Positions 1-8,419 of a stretch of DNA of 34,382 bases are shown here, in pieces (position 1 is the stretch's first letter; each line of letters begins with the position of its first letter). The stretch is taken from the NCBI GenBank assembly GCA_963170185.1, contig CAUJGS010000024.1, positions 1-34,382 on the forward strand, in the 5' to 3' direction. The translations under genes and the position numbers were made by a program. This stretch comes from Bdellovibrionota bacterium. Its GTDB lineage: Bacteria; Bdellovibrionota; Bdellovibrionia; Bdellovibrionales; JAMPXM01. A model generated the notes under the pieces. It was not told the origin of the DNA. It saw only the letters and a list, made by a program, of their open reading frames with translations, and ran no database searches.

Positions 1-1
1 G

Positions 2-2179
2 GCGCTTCGTGATGGTGAGGATGCCAAGGTCGACGATGTCATCATGGACGAGTTTCATTATTACTCGGATCGTGAGCGCGGTATGGCTTGGCAAGTGCCG
101 CTCTTGGAGCTTCGACGTGCGCGCTTTCTTCTGATGTCGGCAACCCTTGGCGACATGAGTCTCTTTGAAAAGGATTTGAAAAGTCGAACGGGGCGCGACG
201 TGCAACTTGTCACGGGACTAGAACGCCCGGTACCGCTTGAGTTTGAATACCGAGGCGAGACGCATCTGCACGAAACAATACAGGATCTCTTGAAGCTGGG
301 AAAAGCGCCGATTTATCTGGTGAACTTCACACAGAATTCGGCGGCGGAAGAGGCTCAAAACTTAATGAGCATCGATGTTCTAACGAAAGAGCAGAAGAAG
401 GCGGTTTTAGAGAAGCTTTCTGGCACGGCGTTTCGGTCGCCATACGGCCGCGAAATGGCGAAGTATTTGAAACATGGAATCGGCGTGCACCATGCTGGAC
501 TATTGCCGAAGTATCGCATCTTGGTAGAGAGGCTTGCGCAAGAAGGATTTTTGAAAGTCATCGCCGGCACAGATACGCTTGGAGTCGGCGTCAATATCCC
601 GATTCGCACGGTGTTGTTCACAAAGCTTTGCAAATTCGACGGAGAAAAGACTGCGATTTTGTCGAGCCGGGATTTTCATCAGGTTTCGGGAAGAGCGGGC
701 CGTAAAGGGTTCGATGATCGGGGTTTTGTCGTTGCGCAGGCGCCAGAACATGTCATTGAAAACGTGAAGCTCGAGCGAAAGGCGGCTTTGGACCCCAAAA
801 AAGCCAAGAAGATGGTGAAAGCAAAACCTCCCGAGCGAGGCTTCGTGCATTGGGACGAGTCGACGTTTCAGAAGCTTTCAAAGTCCACGCCGGAAGCTTT
901 ACAGTCTCGATTCCAGGTCAGCCATGAAGTCGTGCTCTCGGTGCTTTCGCGAAACGAAGATGGTTGCTCGGCACTTCGGCGTCTGATTCGGACTTCGCAT
1001 GAAACGGAAAACAACAAGCGAAAGCATCGAAAGCGCGCGTTTCAACTCTTCCGTTCTCTACTGGAAAGAAATCTCATCACGCTTTCTCCTTTAAAAGTAC
1101 ATGGCGATTTACAGACAGACTTTTCTCTGCACCAATCGCTTTCGCTTTGGATGATCGACACCCTTAGCGCTTTGGATCCGTTAAGCGAAACCTATGCCCT
1201 GGATGTCGTGACTCTTTGTGAGGCAATTGTCGAATCGCCGGACTTGATCATACGAAAGCAAACCGATCGCGCGCGCCAGGCGCTTTTCCATGAACTCAAA
1301 GCAGAAGGCGTCGAGTTTGAGGAGCGACAAGAACGATTGGAAGCGGTTGAGCATCCGAAACCGCTTCGCGATTTCATCTATCAGACATTTAACGACTGGT
1401 CGGAAAAACACCCTTGGGTGGGAGCTGAGAATATCCGTCCTAAGTCGATTGTTCGTGAAATTCTCGAAAAAGGCCTTAGCTTTGCTGACTATATTCGCGA
1501 ATACGATCTTCAGCGCGGTGAGGGAGTTTTGCTGCGCACGATCAATGACGTTTACAAAGTCTTGGTAAAGACCGTTCCGGTATCTTTTAAAAACGATGTG
1601 TTATTGGAGATTGAGACTGAATTGGCACTTATGATTCGTTCGGTGGATTCGTCTCTCTTGGACGAATGGACGAGACTAAAGAGTGATTTCGTCGAGCTTG
1701 GCGGTCAAGTGCGTGTCGCAGCTGGTGAGGCTAGCTCGATTGCCGCTAGTCAGGAGAATGAGGACAATATGTCCTCGGTTGGTTTTGACTTGCGAGCGGT
1801 TACAAGGCGGCTTCGAGTTGAGTTTCAACGACTTACCCGCGCATTGGCGGCTCAAGATGTCGAAGAAGCCGTCTTTCTTGTCAACGAATGGCAAGAGTGG
1901 GGAGAGCTGCGGCCTGCACGACTTTTAATCTCGGACGATGTGCTTGGTGAGCCGCTTGAAATCAAGAGTTTGCCGCCTAGTTTTTTTGGTGATGCGCTAC
2001 TTAAAATGAAGGCTCTTGGTTTTCGTGGACTTCGGACTGATCTTCCATCTCGTGCGCCGGAACTCTTGCAGGTTTCACGGCAGGGGAATGTCTTGAAGGT
2101 CGTGAATCGCCTCTTGGATCAAGCAGATCCAGAACTCTCGATTGATGTGATCGCGGAGTTTGAAGTTTTGAGGAGTTAA
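2..2179 (+). CDS. Ski2-like DEAD/DEAH-box helicase with DUF3516 C-terminus, 5' partial
   Basis: The reading frame is open from base 2, so the gene starts outside the window and 725 residues are visible. The first visible residues run into IMDEFHYY, the DExH (motif II) box, so the missing part is the first RecA core with the Walker A motif. LLMSATLGD is motif III. The second RecA domain follows with GVHHAGLLPKYR, GTDTLGVGVNIP (motif V) and QVSGRAGRKG (motif VI), the arrangement of superfamily 2 Ski2-like helicases. The long C-terminal part, about 450 residues and mostly helical, fits the DUF3516 extension found on bacterial members. The likely role is ATP-driven unwinding or remodelling of RNA in the cytoplasm; the real substrate is unknown. 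The next gene starts 5 bases after the stop, so the two are probably cotranscribed. Confidence 0.88.
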   Translation, partial: ALRDGEDAKVDDVIMDEFHYYSDRERGMAWQVPLLELRRARFLLMSATLGDMSLFEKDLKSRTGRDVQLVTGLERPVPLEFEYRGETHLHETIQDLLKLGKAPIYLVNFTQNSAAEEAQNLMSIDVLTKEQKKAVLEKLSGTAFRSPYGREMAKYLKHGIGVHHAGLLPKYRILVERLAQEGFLKVIAGTDTLGVGVNIPIRTVLFTKLCKFDGEKTAILSSRDFHQVSGRAGRKGFDDRGFVVAQAPEHVIENVKLERKAALDPKKAKKMVKAKPPERGFVHWDESTFQKLSKSTPEALQSRFQVSHEVVLSVLSRNEDGCSALRRLIRTSHETENNKRKHRKRAFQLFRSLLERNLITLSPLKVHGDLQTDFSLHQSLSLWMIDTLSALDPLSETYALDVVTLCEAIVESPDLIIRKQTDRARQALFHELKAEGVEFEERQERLEAVEHPKPLRDFIYQTFNDWSEKHPWVGAENIRPKSIVREILEKGLSFADYIREYDLQRGEGVLLRTINDVYKVLVKTVPVSFKNDVLLEIETELALMIRSVDSSLLDEWTRLKSDFVELGGQVRVAAGEASSIAASQENEDNMSSVGFDLRAVTRRLRVEFQRLTRALAAQDVEEAVFLVNEWQEWGELRPARLLISDDVLGEPLEIKSLPPSFFGDALLKMKALGFRGLRTDLPSRAPELLQVSRQGNVLKVVNRLLDQADPELSIDVIAEFEVLRS

Positions 2180-2184
2180 AAAGA

Positions 2185-3339
2185 ATGACCGGTGTTAAGA
2201 GTCAGCTCAGACAGTTTGTCGAAAAATACGAGACTCATCTTGAGGTCGGTTTTTTTATCGGCGGCTTTCTTCTCGACATATTCCTCTTGTCCCAACCTGA
2301 CGACCTGTTTGGTATTTTGCAGCAAGTTGTTTACTTTTTGATTCTCGGCTCACTCATTCACTACGAGATTTTGTTTCGCTTGCACAGGTTTCGTCCGAAA
2401 GGATTTATCAAAAAATTTTGGCCTTATCGGGGGCTTGCGCTTCACTTTGCATTTGGAAGCCTTTTAAACCTTTACTCGCTCTTTTATATTAAGAGCGCTT
2501 CGATCTTTAGCAGCTTTCTCTTCTTGTTGGTGATGCTCGGGCTGGTTCTTGCCAATGAGCTTCCGTTCGTGAAGAAAGCCAACGTCTCGGCTAAAGTGGC
2601 GATGTACGCGATTTGTGTTTTTTCTTTCTTCTCGATCCTAATGCCTATCCTTCTTGGGTTTGTCGGTGTCTTGCCGTTTTCTCTCGCGGTAGTTTGCACG
2701 GCGGTTGTTTTTTATGGCCATTTGAAGTGGCTCTACATGGCCTTCCCGCTGCCTCATTTAGGCGAAAGCGGAGCAACGTCGGAAGTCGGCGTCATTGTGA
2801 AGCGTAAACTTCTTGGTCGTGCACTTGTATTTCCTGGAGCAACGACAATTGCGACGTTTGTTCTGTTTTACTTTTTAGGTTGGATTCCACCGGTGCCTTT
2901 AAGCGTGGTTGAGCAGGGGATTTATCACAACATCGAAAAGCGGGAAGGGAAATACATTCTGACCTATGAAAAACCCTGGTGGAAATTCTGGGTCACGCAT
3001 GACTCTGTTTTTAAAGCTCGTCCAGGTGACCGCGTGTTCTTTTATGCGCAAATCTATTCGCCGACCAGAATCTCAGACTCTGTCACGATTCATTGGCTGA
3101 CGAAGAATAGTAAAGGCTCTTGGATCACTAGCGACAAGGTCCCCATGCGTATTCAGGGCGGGCGCGAGGCGGGATTTCGAGGATTCTCGTTTAAGAGCAA
3201 TTATTCGACTGGTCCGTCGCAGGTGAGAGTTGAAACTTCAGGCGGCATCGAGATTTCGAGACTTTATTTCGATGTCGAAAAACTCGAGGGAGAGTTACTT
3301 CCACCTCGAGCAGAAGACATCCACGTTCTCGAACGCTAG
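2185..3339 (+). CDS. Multi-pass membrane protein with C-terminal DUF2914 domain
   Basis: This 384-residue protein has an N-terminal half with about seven hydrophobic segments, for example around LEVGFFIGGFLLDIFLLS, FSSFLFLLVMLGLVLAN and ATTIATFVLFYFLGWIPP. A soluble C-terminal domain of about 140 residues follows. That domain contains YAQIYSP, VTIHWLTK, MRIQGGREAGFRGFSFK and QVRVETSGG, which match the DUF2914 pattern. The C-terminal domain would lie on one face of the inner membrane, probably periplasmic. No enzymatic residues are evident and the function is unknown. It starts 5 bases after the helicase stop and is probably in the same transcript. The family call is fairly firm; no role can be assigned. 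Confidence 0.8.
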   Translation: MTGVKSQLRQFVEKYETHLEVGFFIGGFLLDIFLLSQPDDLFGILQQVVYFLILGSLIHYEILFRLHRFRPKGFIKKFWPYRGLALHFAFGSLLNLYSLFYIKSASIFSSFLFLLVMLGLVLANELPFVKKANVSAKVAMYAICVFSFFSILMPILLGFVGVLPFSLAVVCTAVVFYGHLKWLYMAFPLPHLGESGATSEVGVIVKRKLLGRALVFPGATTIATFVLFYFLGWIPPVPLSVVEQGIYHNIEKREGKYILTYEKPWWKFWVTHDSVFKARPGDRVFFYAQIYSPTRISDSVTIHWLTKNSKGSWITSDKVPMRIQGGREAGFRGFSFKSNYSTGPSQVRVETSGGIEISRLYFDVEKLEGELLPPRAEDIHVLER

Positions 3340-3444
3340 TGTTTGGTAAATAGACAGCTGTCAAAAGACCGGCTCTCTCGCGAGCGCGGAGAATATGCTG
3401 GATGGGACTGCTTCTTGCTCCTTAGGCGATATATTGGGGGCAAG

Positions 3445-4035
3445 ATGTCCAGGTTTTCCTTCATCACTTTTTTCGTGAGTTGTGCCGCATTTGTGGGGTC
3501 TAGCGCTTTTGCCTCGGAACCCCTCGTTGTGAATTTAAATTGCGTAAAGGAACACTCCAAGATCCTCGCTAGCTGCAAGGGGGGTGACAATGTCGACAAG
3601 TTTATGGCGGCGTTGGGGTCTTGCAATGTGAATACTCCGAGATATGTTGTCGAATGGCGAAAAGCCTCCAGCAAGTGCTCTTATCTTTCGAAATATATGG
3701 GCGGACGTAGTCTTGCGACAAAACCAAGAGCAGCGAGTGAAAGAGAAGAGGAGCTTCATCCAGACTACTTCCTTCCTCGACAGCTGATGACAATCGCGAT
3801 AAGCCAGGAGCAAGCAGAGAATTTCGTCTACTCGCGATATATCGACGGTCTGTCGGATATTCCGGAGGTCGATAAACGGGCGGCTTCTGGCCTTCTTTAT
3901 CAACACCAAGTCGATCTCGAAGAAGTCGCAAAAAAGGACGGCCCATTCTCGGCCAACGAAGCCGGTCGAGTCAGCGAAAAGTTCTTTCTTGATCTCCGCG
4001 ATCTCGTTGGTCGTGATGACTTTCCTCGGTTGTGA
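3445..4035 (+). CDS. Small secreted protein of unknown function
   Basis: I chose the ATG at 3445 because it follows a purine-rich stretch (GGGGGCAAG) and gives a clear signal peptide, MSRFSFITFFVSCAAFVGSSAFA, with cleavage near residue 23. An earlier in-frame ATG at 3343 would put 34 charged residues in front of it. The mature protein of about 170 residues has four cysteines in its first third (NCVKEHSKILASCKGG, LGSCNVN and SKCSYLS), which could form disulfides in the periplasm. The rest is charged and probably helical. I do not recognise the family. It lies 105 bases after the DUF2914 gene, so it may have its own promoter. Its stop codon directly abuts the stop codon of the convergent permease fragment (TGATCA at 4033-4038), with no intergenic base. 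Confidence 0.75.
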   Translation: MSRFSFITFFVSCAAFVGSSAFASEPLVVNLNCVKEHSKILASCKGGDNVDKFMAALGSCNVNTPRYVVEWRKASSKCSYLSKYMGGRSLATKPRAASEREEELHPDYFLPRQLMTIAISQEQAENFVYSRYIDGLSDIPEVDKRAASGLLYQHQVDLEEVAKKDGPFSANEAGRVSEKFFLDLRDLVGRDDFPRL

Positions 4036-4647
4036 TCATCTCCAAACTTGAATCGAGAGGTAGCAGGTCACGACCGAAATTATAATCGTCAACGGCAGGC
4101 CAATGACAATGAAGTCTCGAAACTTGTAACCTCCCGGGCTTAAAATCAGTAGATTTCCATGGTGCCCAATAGGTGTAAGAAACGACGCGACAGCACCCGT
4201 GGTTACTGCGACAACGGCCGCTGTGATGGAAATTTGGCTTTGTGCCGCAATCGCGGCCGCGACGGGTGCGATCAACGCCGTGGTTGCGGCATCTGAAAGA
4301 ATCTGCGTGAGCAGTGCCGCGATCCAGAAAAAGAAGAGCAGGATGAATAGCGGGTTCCAGCCGCCGCTCCATTCGAGGAAGTTTTTGGCGAGCATTTGAT
4401 CGAGGCCAGTTTTGGACATCGCAATGCCAAGCGGGATGACCCCGGCAATCATGACGAAGATTTTGGTCTCGATGTTGTCATAAGCATTCTTCGTCGGTAC
4501 GCACCCGAATAAAACCATTGCTGTCGCACCGGCTAAGAAGGCCATTTTCGGTTCAAGCCAAGACATCGAGGCGGCGGCAACGGTAAGTAGCATTATGCTG
4601 GCGGCAAGTCCGCGTTTGGAGCGAAGTTTGGGACTCGCTTTCAGCCG
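4036..4647 (-). pseudogene. C-terminal remnant of an SLC13/DASS-family anion permease
   Basis: The frame is open from an in-frame TGA at 4648-4650 down to the stop at 4036-4038; the first ATG is at 4593. The translation is almost entirely membrane segments. It includes FVMIAGVIPLGIAMSKTGLD and LTQILSDAATTALIAPVAAA, the C-terminal-half version of the family's substrate motif (usually SNNAT), and ends with GHHGNLLILSPGGYKFRDF. Family-like sequence continues upstream of the ATG to the stop, as SKRGLAASIMLLTVAAAS. SLC13 permeases are normally about 400-600 residues built from two inverted halves, and only the second half is here. The 140 bases upstream cannot hold the rest. I infer a deletion remnant. 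A functional half-size transporter is possible but unlikely. Confidence 0.75.
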
Positions 4648-4791
4648 TCATGCCTGAATTTCGCATCGGTTAAGAACAAGAGCCACACAACGGCAAATTC
4701 TCAAACTCAATATGCTGCTTGATCAACGTGGCGTTCAGGTACCTTTCGCTCGGTAGCAAAATTCCTGGCAGGTCACCACATCGGCGAAGAA
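4648..4791. other. Intergenic region with no recognised gene
   Basis: This 144-base stretch separates the 3' end of the secreted-protein gene at 4792 from the permease remnant. On the minus strand one frame is open for about 50 codons (roughly 4665-4810), reading IAVILRRCGDLPGILLPSER and onwards. It lacks an ATG, GTG or TTG start and matches nothing I know. I see no terminator hairpin. It may be debris from the deletion that removed the permease N-terminal half. Confidence 0.4.
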
Positions 4792-6030
4792 TTACCGCGA
4801 TGTTTTTACGTCTTTGTCATTTTTAGTGGCGGTTCCGCTCGGGCCCATTATTTTCAAGCGCGCCTCGTCGAAGAGCATAGAGAAGCGCTTCAGAAGCCCC
4901 TGTTCCACGTTTCTCGCCTTCGCCAACAGCGCTGACCTAACGGCTTCCGCGCGTTCGACGTTGCACTCCGGTATCGATGAATAGTGCGGCTTCGGGAACA
5001 CTTCATTCAATACTTCTTTGGGAACACCTTTGATGCTCTTGAAGATAACACCTGGATCTCCCTCCGTGTTCAAGAAATTCGCTTGGTCCGGATACATGTC
5101 CGGGAAGAACACTCCAAGTGTCGACTCCGCACCATAGATAACAAGCGCTCCACAAGCTTGCGGCACTGGCATGAGCTTGCGTCCAGGCCTTTTTCCCCTG
5201 ACGTACCCATTCGCGACCATCGTCCGCGGGTCAAGCAGCTTAAGATCGAGGTCTTTGTAGAAATAGCCGCCACTCGAACACTCAATCTTGCCCTCGTTAA
5301 TCCATGTACGAAGCGGATGAAACATTGAACGAACTAAGCTCGCGTAGCCGCCCGTTGACGCCATAAGAGTCCCAAGCGGACAGCCAACAACCGTCATAAA
5401 TAAATTCAGACCGACGTCGGAAGCCAGGCTCAAAGCGGCCGAAGCGGCCGAAGCGGCATCCGCCCCCTCCTTTTCAAGGGGCTTTTCATACTCAGCCGCA
5501 AAAGCCGGAGCCGACATTCCGAGCATGGTCAAAGCGGTTTTTTCCGAGGGCCACATTCGCGCATTCGCGACTTTGAATTCGAGTTTCGCGATGGCATCTT
5601 CGAATGCTTCATAAAAGCGGCCCGTCGATTTCACATGAAGAACGACGCCACTTCGGTTCTTGAGTGAACCATCCCTGCGTCGCAGTATCTCGGTTTTTCC
5701 CCATGCTACTTTTGCTTCCATGATCTTAGCTTGTGGGAGCGCGGTCTCGTCCACGATTCCACGCGCTTGAAGTAATGTCCTGACGCGCGTGATATCGTCG
5801 GGCGTCGCGATACCGATGCCTTCATAGAAACTCAAGATCGCGCCGAAACTCTTAAACTGAGCGTGAAGCCTGGCTGAATCTTGAAGACGCTCAAACTCGG
5901 TCGGGACAAACGCCTTCGCGGCGTCACGTTTTTCCGACGCAAAAACCCGCGAGGGAGCGGCCATTGCCCCGCATGCGAAAGCTAAAGAAGTGATCCAAAC
6001 GACTGATCGGACTGAGTATGAGATTTTCAT
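4792..6030 (-). CDS. Secreted protein of unknown function
   Basis: The 412-residue product begins with a signal peptide, MKISYSVRSVVWITSLAFAC, continuing through GAMAAPSRVFA. The mature protein has no motif I recognise. Its middle carries a small-residue-rich hydrophobic stretch (ADAASAASAALSLASDVGLN, then LFMTVVGCPLGTLMASTGGY), which could be a membrane-interacting hairpin. The last third holds several cysteines (IECSSGGYF, PQACGALV and IPECNVER), consistent with periplasmic disulfides. The end is lysine-rich. No Shine-Dalgarno sequence is visible in front of the ATG, and a good sigma-70-type promoter lies so close that the message would be nearly leaderless. The gene stands alone behind 177 bases of non-coding DNA containing repeats. 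Confidence 0.75.
   Translation of the reverse strand: MKISYSVRSVVWITSLAFACGAMAAPSRVFASEKRDAAKAFVPTEFERLQDSARLHAQFKSFGAILSFYEGIGIATPDDITRVRTLLQARGIVDETALPQAKIMEAKVAWGKTEILRRRDGSLKNRSGVVLHVKSTGRFYEAFEDAIAKLEFKVANARMWPSEKTALTMLGMSAPAFAAEYEKPLEKEGADAASAASAALSLASDVGLNLFMTVVGCPLGTLMASTGGYASLVRSMFHPLRTWINEGKIECSSGGYFYKDLDLKLLDPRTMVANGYVRGKRPGRKLMPVPQACGALVIYGAESTLGVFFPDMYPDQANFLNTEGDPGVIFKSIKGVPKEVLNEVFPKPHYSSIPECNVERAEAVRSALLAKARNVEQGLLKRFSMLFDEARLKIMGPSGTATKNDKDVKTSR
5433..5456 (-). repeat. Short 9-base tandem repeat inside a coding region
   Basis: The unit AAGCGGCCG (plus strand) occurs about 2.7 times in tandem. It lies in frame in the secreted-protein gene and encodes repeated Ala-Ala-Ser. It could vary in copy number by slippage, but it is short. 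Confidence 0.6.
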
Positions 6031-6038
6031 AGATCTCA

Positions 6039-6067
6039 GTATTACAGAACGCGCATCGTGGCTTCAA
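6039..6067 (-). promoter_or_regulatory. Sigma-70-like promoter for the gene starting at 6030
   Basis: Read on the minus strand, TTGAAG (-35, at 6067-6062) is followed by exactly 17 bases and then TAATAC (-10, at 6044-6039). The ATG of the downstream gene begins 8 bases after the -10 box, so transcription would start within a few bases of the start codon. This is a pattern match only. Confidence 0.5.
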
Positions 6068-6082
6068 CTCGACGATTGGCCG

Positions 6083-6151
6083 ATTGTTGACTTAGAGGGC
6101 TCGCTTTGTAGTCGCACCCGTCGAACTACATCTGCACACATTGTTGACTTA
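6083..6151. repeat. Pair of 12-base direct repeats upstream of a promoter
   Basis: The sequence ATTGTTGACTTA occurs exactly at 6083-6094 and again at 6140-6151, in the same orientation and 57 bases apart. Both copies lie upstream of the -35 box of the minus-strand gene at 6030, where an activator or repressor could bind. Two exact 12-base matches in 177 bases of intergenic DNA are unlikely by chance. Confidence 0.6.
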
Positions 6152-6156
6152 AATTA

Positions 6157-6171
6157 TCACAAGATTTGTGA
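6157..6171. promoter_or_regulatory. Small palindrome, possible operator half-sites
   Basis: TCACAA-GAT-TTGTGA is a perfect inverted repeat with 6-base arms, lying 5 bases beyond the second direct repeat. It resembles an everted CRP/FNR-type site rather than the usual TGTGA-N6-TCACA order, so I do not assign a regulator. Confidence 0.4.
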
Positions 6172-6207
6172 CGATCAATCCTGGACAGTGCCCGGATAAG
6201 ACAGGAC

Positions 6208-7539
6208 TTAGAGCGTCAGCAAAAATGCCACGGCGATTTTCGTGAACATGGCGGAGTGGCGGAAGCTGGATTGGGCATTTACGACGTCGCGCTCAGTGTG
6301 AATCTGACTGTTCATACGGCGTTTTGTCGCCTCAAACGGCATGAGGGTCGGGAAGCCATTTTTGTACCAGCTGGCATGATCCGAACAACCGTATCCGCAT
6401 TTGTCTTCGATAATCGTTCCACCGAGTCCGTAGGTCGCATTGAGCTTCACCAAGTGATCGCGCATGGATTGCGAAGTGAAGTCTGTCATGCTGCCGATTT
6501 TGAATTCTCCATCGCCAGGGAAGAGCGTCATGTCCAGTTGCAAGACTCCGACGACGTTTTTACCTTTCTCCTTTGCGTCCGCCGCGATTTCCGCTGAACC
6601 CAAAAGCCCGCCTTCTTCTCCGGCGTACCAGTAAATCTCGACAGTTTTTGAAGGCTGCTGGTGGTGGACCAAGATACGCGCGGCTTCTAAAAGATTAGCC
6701 GAGCCAGAGGCATTGTCATCTGCACCCGGAGCTTTTTTTCCGCTTCCGAAGAACGACTGGGCGATCGAGTCGATATGACCACCGGCCACGACAATGTCGT
6801 TTGAGCCGGAACTACCTGGAATAGTGAGGCGTAAGCTATTCATCGGCGTGTTTCGATGCGAAATGAGATCAAGCTTCCAAGAGTTTTTGCCGCCGGTGAG
6901 AACTTTTTCGACTTCCGTTTTGAATGCCAACACGGCGTTTTGTCCGTCGCCGGTTTTATGGTTTCTCGACTGAAAGCCAGAGAGAAACTGAACGGTGGCT
7001 TTCAGGTTTTCTTCTTTGACTTCGCCAAGAGCGGCTTCGACGGTCGGATCTTTCGATGCGGATGGATCTTCTGGCAGGCCGATTCCGATGCTGCCGGATT
7101 TTCTTCGAGTCTTTTGATCTTCAAGAGCCTGTCGATCAAACGCCGCGAAAGTTTTTAGTGTCTCGCGTTTAGCCGAGCTTAGCGCAAGCGCAAAGGCCTT
7201 GCTCGACGGTGCATGTGTTTCTTCTCCCGCAAGTAGTTCGTATCCGCCGCAAGCTCCATTTTCTTCGTGAGCGATATGAGAAAGTTCGTTGCGTTGAGAC
7301 TCGGTGAGATGAAGCAGTACCGTACCGGTTTGGTCGTGTGTGAGAAGCGCGTCGGCGCGAAGCTCTTTGGCGTACTTTGCGTCGGTGAGAACAAATCGCT
7401 TTGGTCCGTCGGCTGTGGACATCGGTCTTGGTCCGCCGTGTGCTCCGTCATGCGCGAAAGCCTCGAGGCTAGAGAGCGATGTCAGGAGTGGTGCTACAGA
7501 AAAGGAAAAGAGAGCCAGAGCGTGCGATGGTTTTAACAT
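6208..7539 (-). CDS. Secreted M28-family zinc aminopeptidase
   Basis: This 443-residue precursor has a signal peptide (MLKPSHALALFSFSVAPLLT, then a small-residue stretch) and a long N-terminal propeptide of about 170 residues. The M28 catalytic domain follows. The two-zinc site is complete: His255 (GGHIDS), Asp274 (PGADDNASG), Glu308/Glu309 (AGEEGG, general base and ligand), Asp336 (QLDM) and His414 (IHTERD). CGYGCSDHASW at 381-391 matches the disulfide-containing loop of the Aeromonas proteolytica leucyl aminopeptidase. The enzyme should remove N-terminal amino acids from peptides outside the cytoplasm after propeptide cleavage. The gene is monocistronic, with a weak GGGAG about 14 bases before the ATG and a palindrome 41-59 bases upstream. 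Confidence 0.92.
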   Translation of the reverse strand: MLKPSHALALFSFSVAPLLTSLSSLEAFAHDGAHGGPRPMSTADGPKRFVLTDAKYAKELRADALLTHDQTGTVLLHLTESQRNELSHIAHEENGACGGYELLAGEETHAPSSKAFALALSSAKRETLKTFAAFDRQALEDQKTRRKSGSIGIGLPEDPSASKDPTVEAALGEVKEENLKATVQFLSGFQSRNHKTGDGQNAVLAFKTEVEKVLTGGKNSWKLDLISHRNTPMNSLRLTIPGSSGSNDIVVAGGHIDSIAQSFFGSGKKAPGADDNASGSANLLEAARILVHHQQPSKTVEIYWYAGEEGGLLGSAEIAADAKEKGKNVVGVLQLDMTLFPGDGEFKIGSMTDFTSQSMRDHLVKLNATYGLGGTIIEDKCGYGCSDHASWYKNGFPTLMPFEATKRRMNSQIHTERDVVNAQSSFRHSAMFTKIAVAFLLTL

Positions 7540-7579
7540 GCAAACAGGCTCGACTCCCGCAGATCAGGCTGTCGAGCGC

Positions 7580-7598
7580 TAGTTCCAAAGTGGAACTA
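7580..7598. promoter_or_regulatory. Perfect 19-base palindrome upstream of the aminopeptidase
   Basis: TAGTTCCA-AAG-TGGAACTA has 8-base perfect arms around a 3-base centre. It lies 41-59 bases before the aminopeptidase ATG, where an operator would act. No T-run follows on either strand, so it is not a terminator. Its core (GTTCCA-AAG-TGGAAC) resembles the inverted repeat at 27156. Confidence 0.55.
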
Positions 7599-7678
7599 AA
7601 ACGAGACGAAAGCTAGATGGCTTGCTTGGTCCAGCTCGACTCTTGTCTGGTTTAAATCGGAGCTTTAAGAGGTCTCGT

Positions 7679-8419
7679 TTAGAAATGAATCGGCGGAACA
7701 TCTTGGCAGAGGATCTGAACACCTTCTGCTTGCAAGGGGGCCGCAGTTGCATCGATCTCCGTCGCCGCAGGCAACATGTAGAGATGTGCCGAGATCATTC
7801 GATCGGAGAGTTTCAGAGGCGACGGTAGACCAAGTTTCCGCGCTTTGGCCGCGTGCTCAGGAGCGAGCTTCGCGATTCGCCCGAGTGACTCCATGAGGTG
7901 ACGGGTCATGCAATTGAAACGTGCGTCTGTCGCCTCGATTTCATGAATCACTTCGCGCGCGGTTTTCGTGAGTTCTTCGTAACCCTTTTTCTTTGCGCGC
8001 TTGATTCGACGGCCAAGTATGTAAGGGTCGATTTCTTGAAAACGGCGAAGGTCGGGATGTGGCAAAGGTGAAGCTGTTTGAAAGCCGGGAGTGAGTGCCA
8101 TTGGAACGTATTCGTCACAAACGATGTTGATGCCGTGCTTTTGATAAATCTCGGCGTCCTTGTCGAAGTTGTGGAAGATACGGCTTCCAAAAATCGCCAT
8201 GCGCTCGTGCCGAATGAGGCGTTCCGAGATCTCTACCGAGCGAGAGTTCGTCAGAGCGCTATAGAGGGGTTTTCTATGTTCATTGAGTTCAATTGCTTCT
8301 CGCAAATGATCGCGAAAACATTCCTCTTTGGCATGTGCCTCGTTGAGAAATCCGAAGCACACAGGTAGAACAAGTGCCAGCATGAACGGGATAACGGTCG
8401 GAACAGATTTTGGTCTCAT
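7679..8419 (-). CDS. Secreted protein of unknown function
   Basis: The 246-residue product starts with a signal peptide (MRPKSVPTVIPFMLALVLPV, cleavage after NEAHA). An internal ATG at 8383 would also leave a hydrophobic leader, but the Arg/Lys-containing start at 8419 fits better. The mature protein has four cysteines (KEECFRD, NIVCDEY, RFNCMTR and QILCQDV), spaced so that two disulfides are plausible, and is otherwise mainly helical with many Arg/Lys/His. I do not recognise the family. Its 5' end overlaps the 5' end of the divergent membrane-protein gene at 8382 by 38 bases, which is unusual. It lies 139 bases before the aminopeptidase gene on the same strand and may share regulation with it. 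Confidence 0.72.
   Translation of the reverse strand: MRPKSVPTVIPFMLALVLPVCFGFLNEAHAKEECFRDHLREAIELNEHRKPLYSALTNSRSVEISERLIRHERMAIFGSRIFHNFDKDAEIYQKHGINIVCDEYVPMALTPGFQTASPLPHPDLRRFQEIDPYILGRRIKRAKKKGYEELTKTAREVIHEIEATDARFNCMTRHLMESLGRIAKLAPEHAAKARKLGLPSPLKLSDRMISAHLYMLPAATEIDATAAPLQAEGVQILCQDVPPIHF

Noticed and set aside
6157-6171. CRP/FNR binding site
   Set aside because: The half-sites are in everted order (TCACA...TGTGA) with the wrong spacing.
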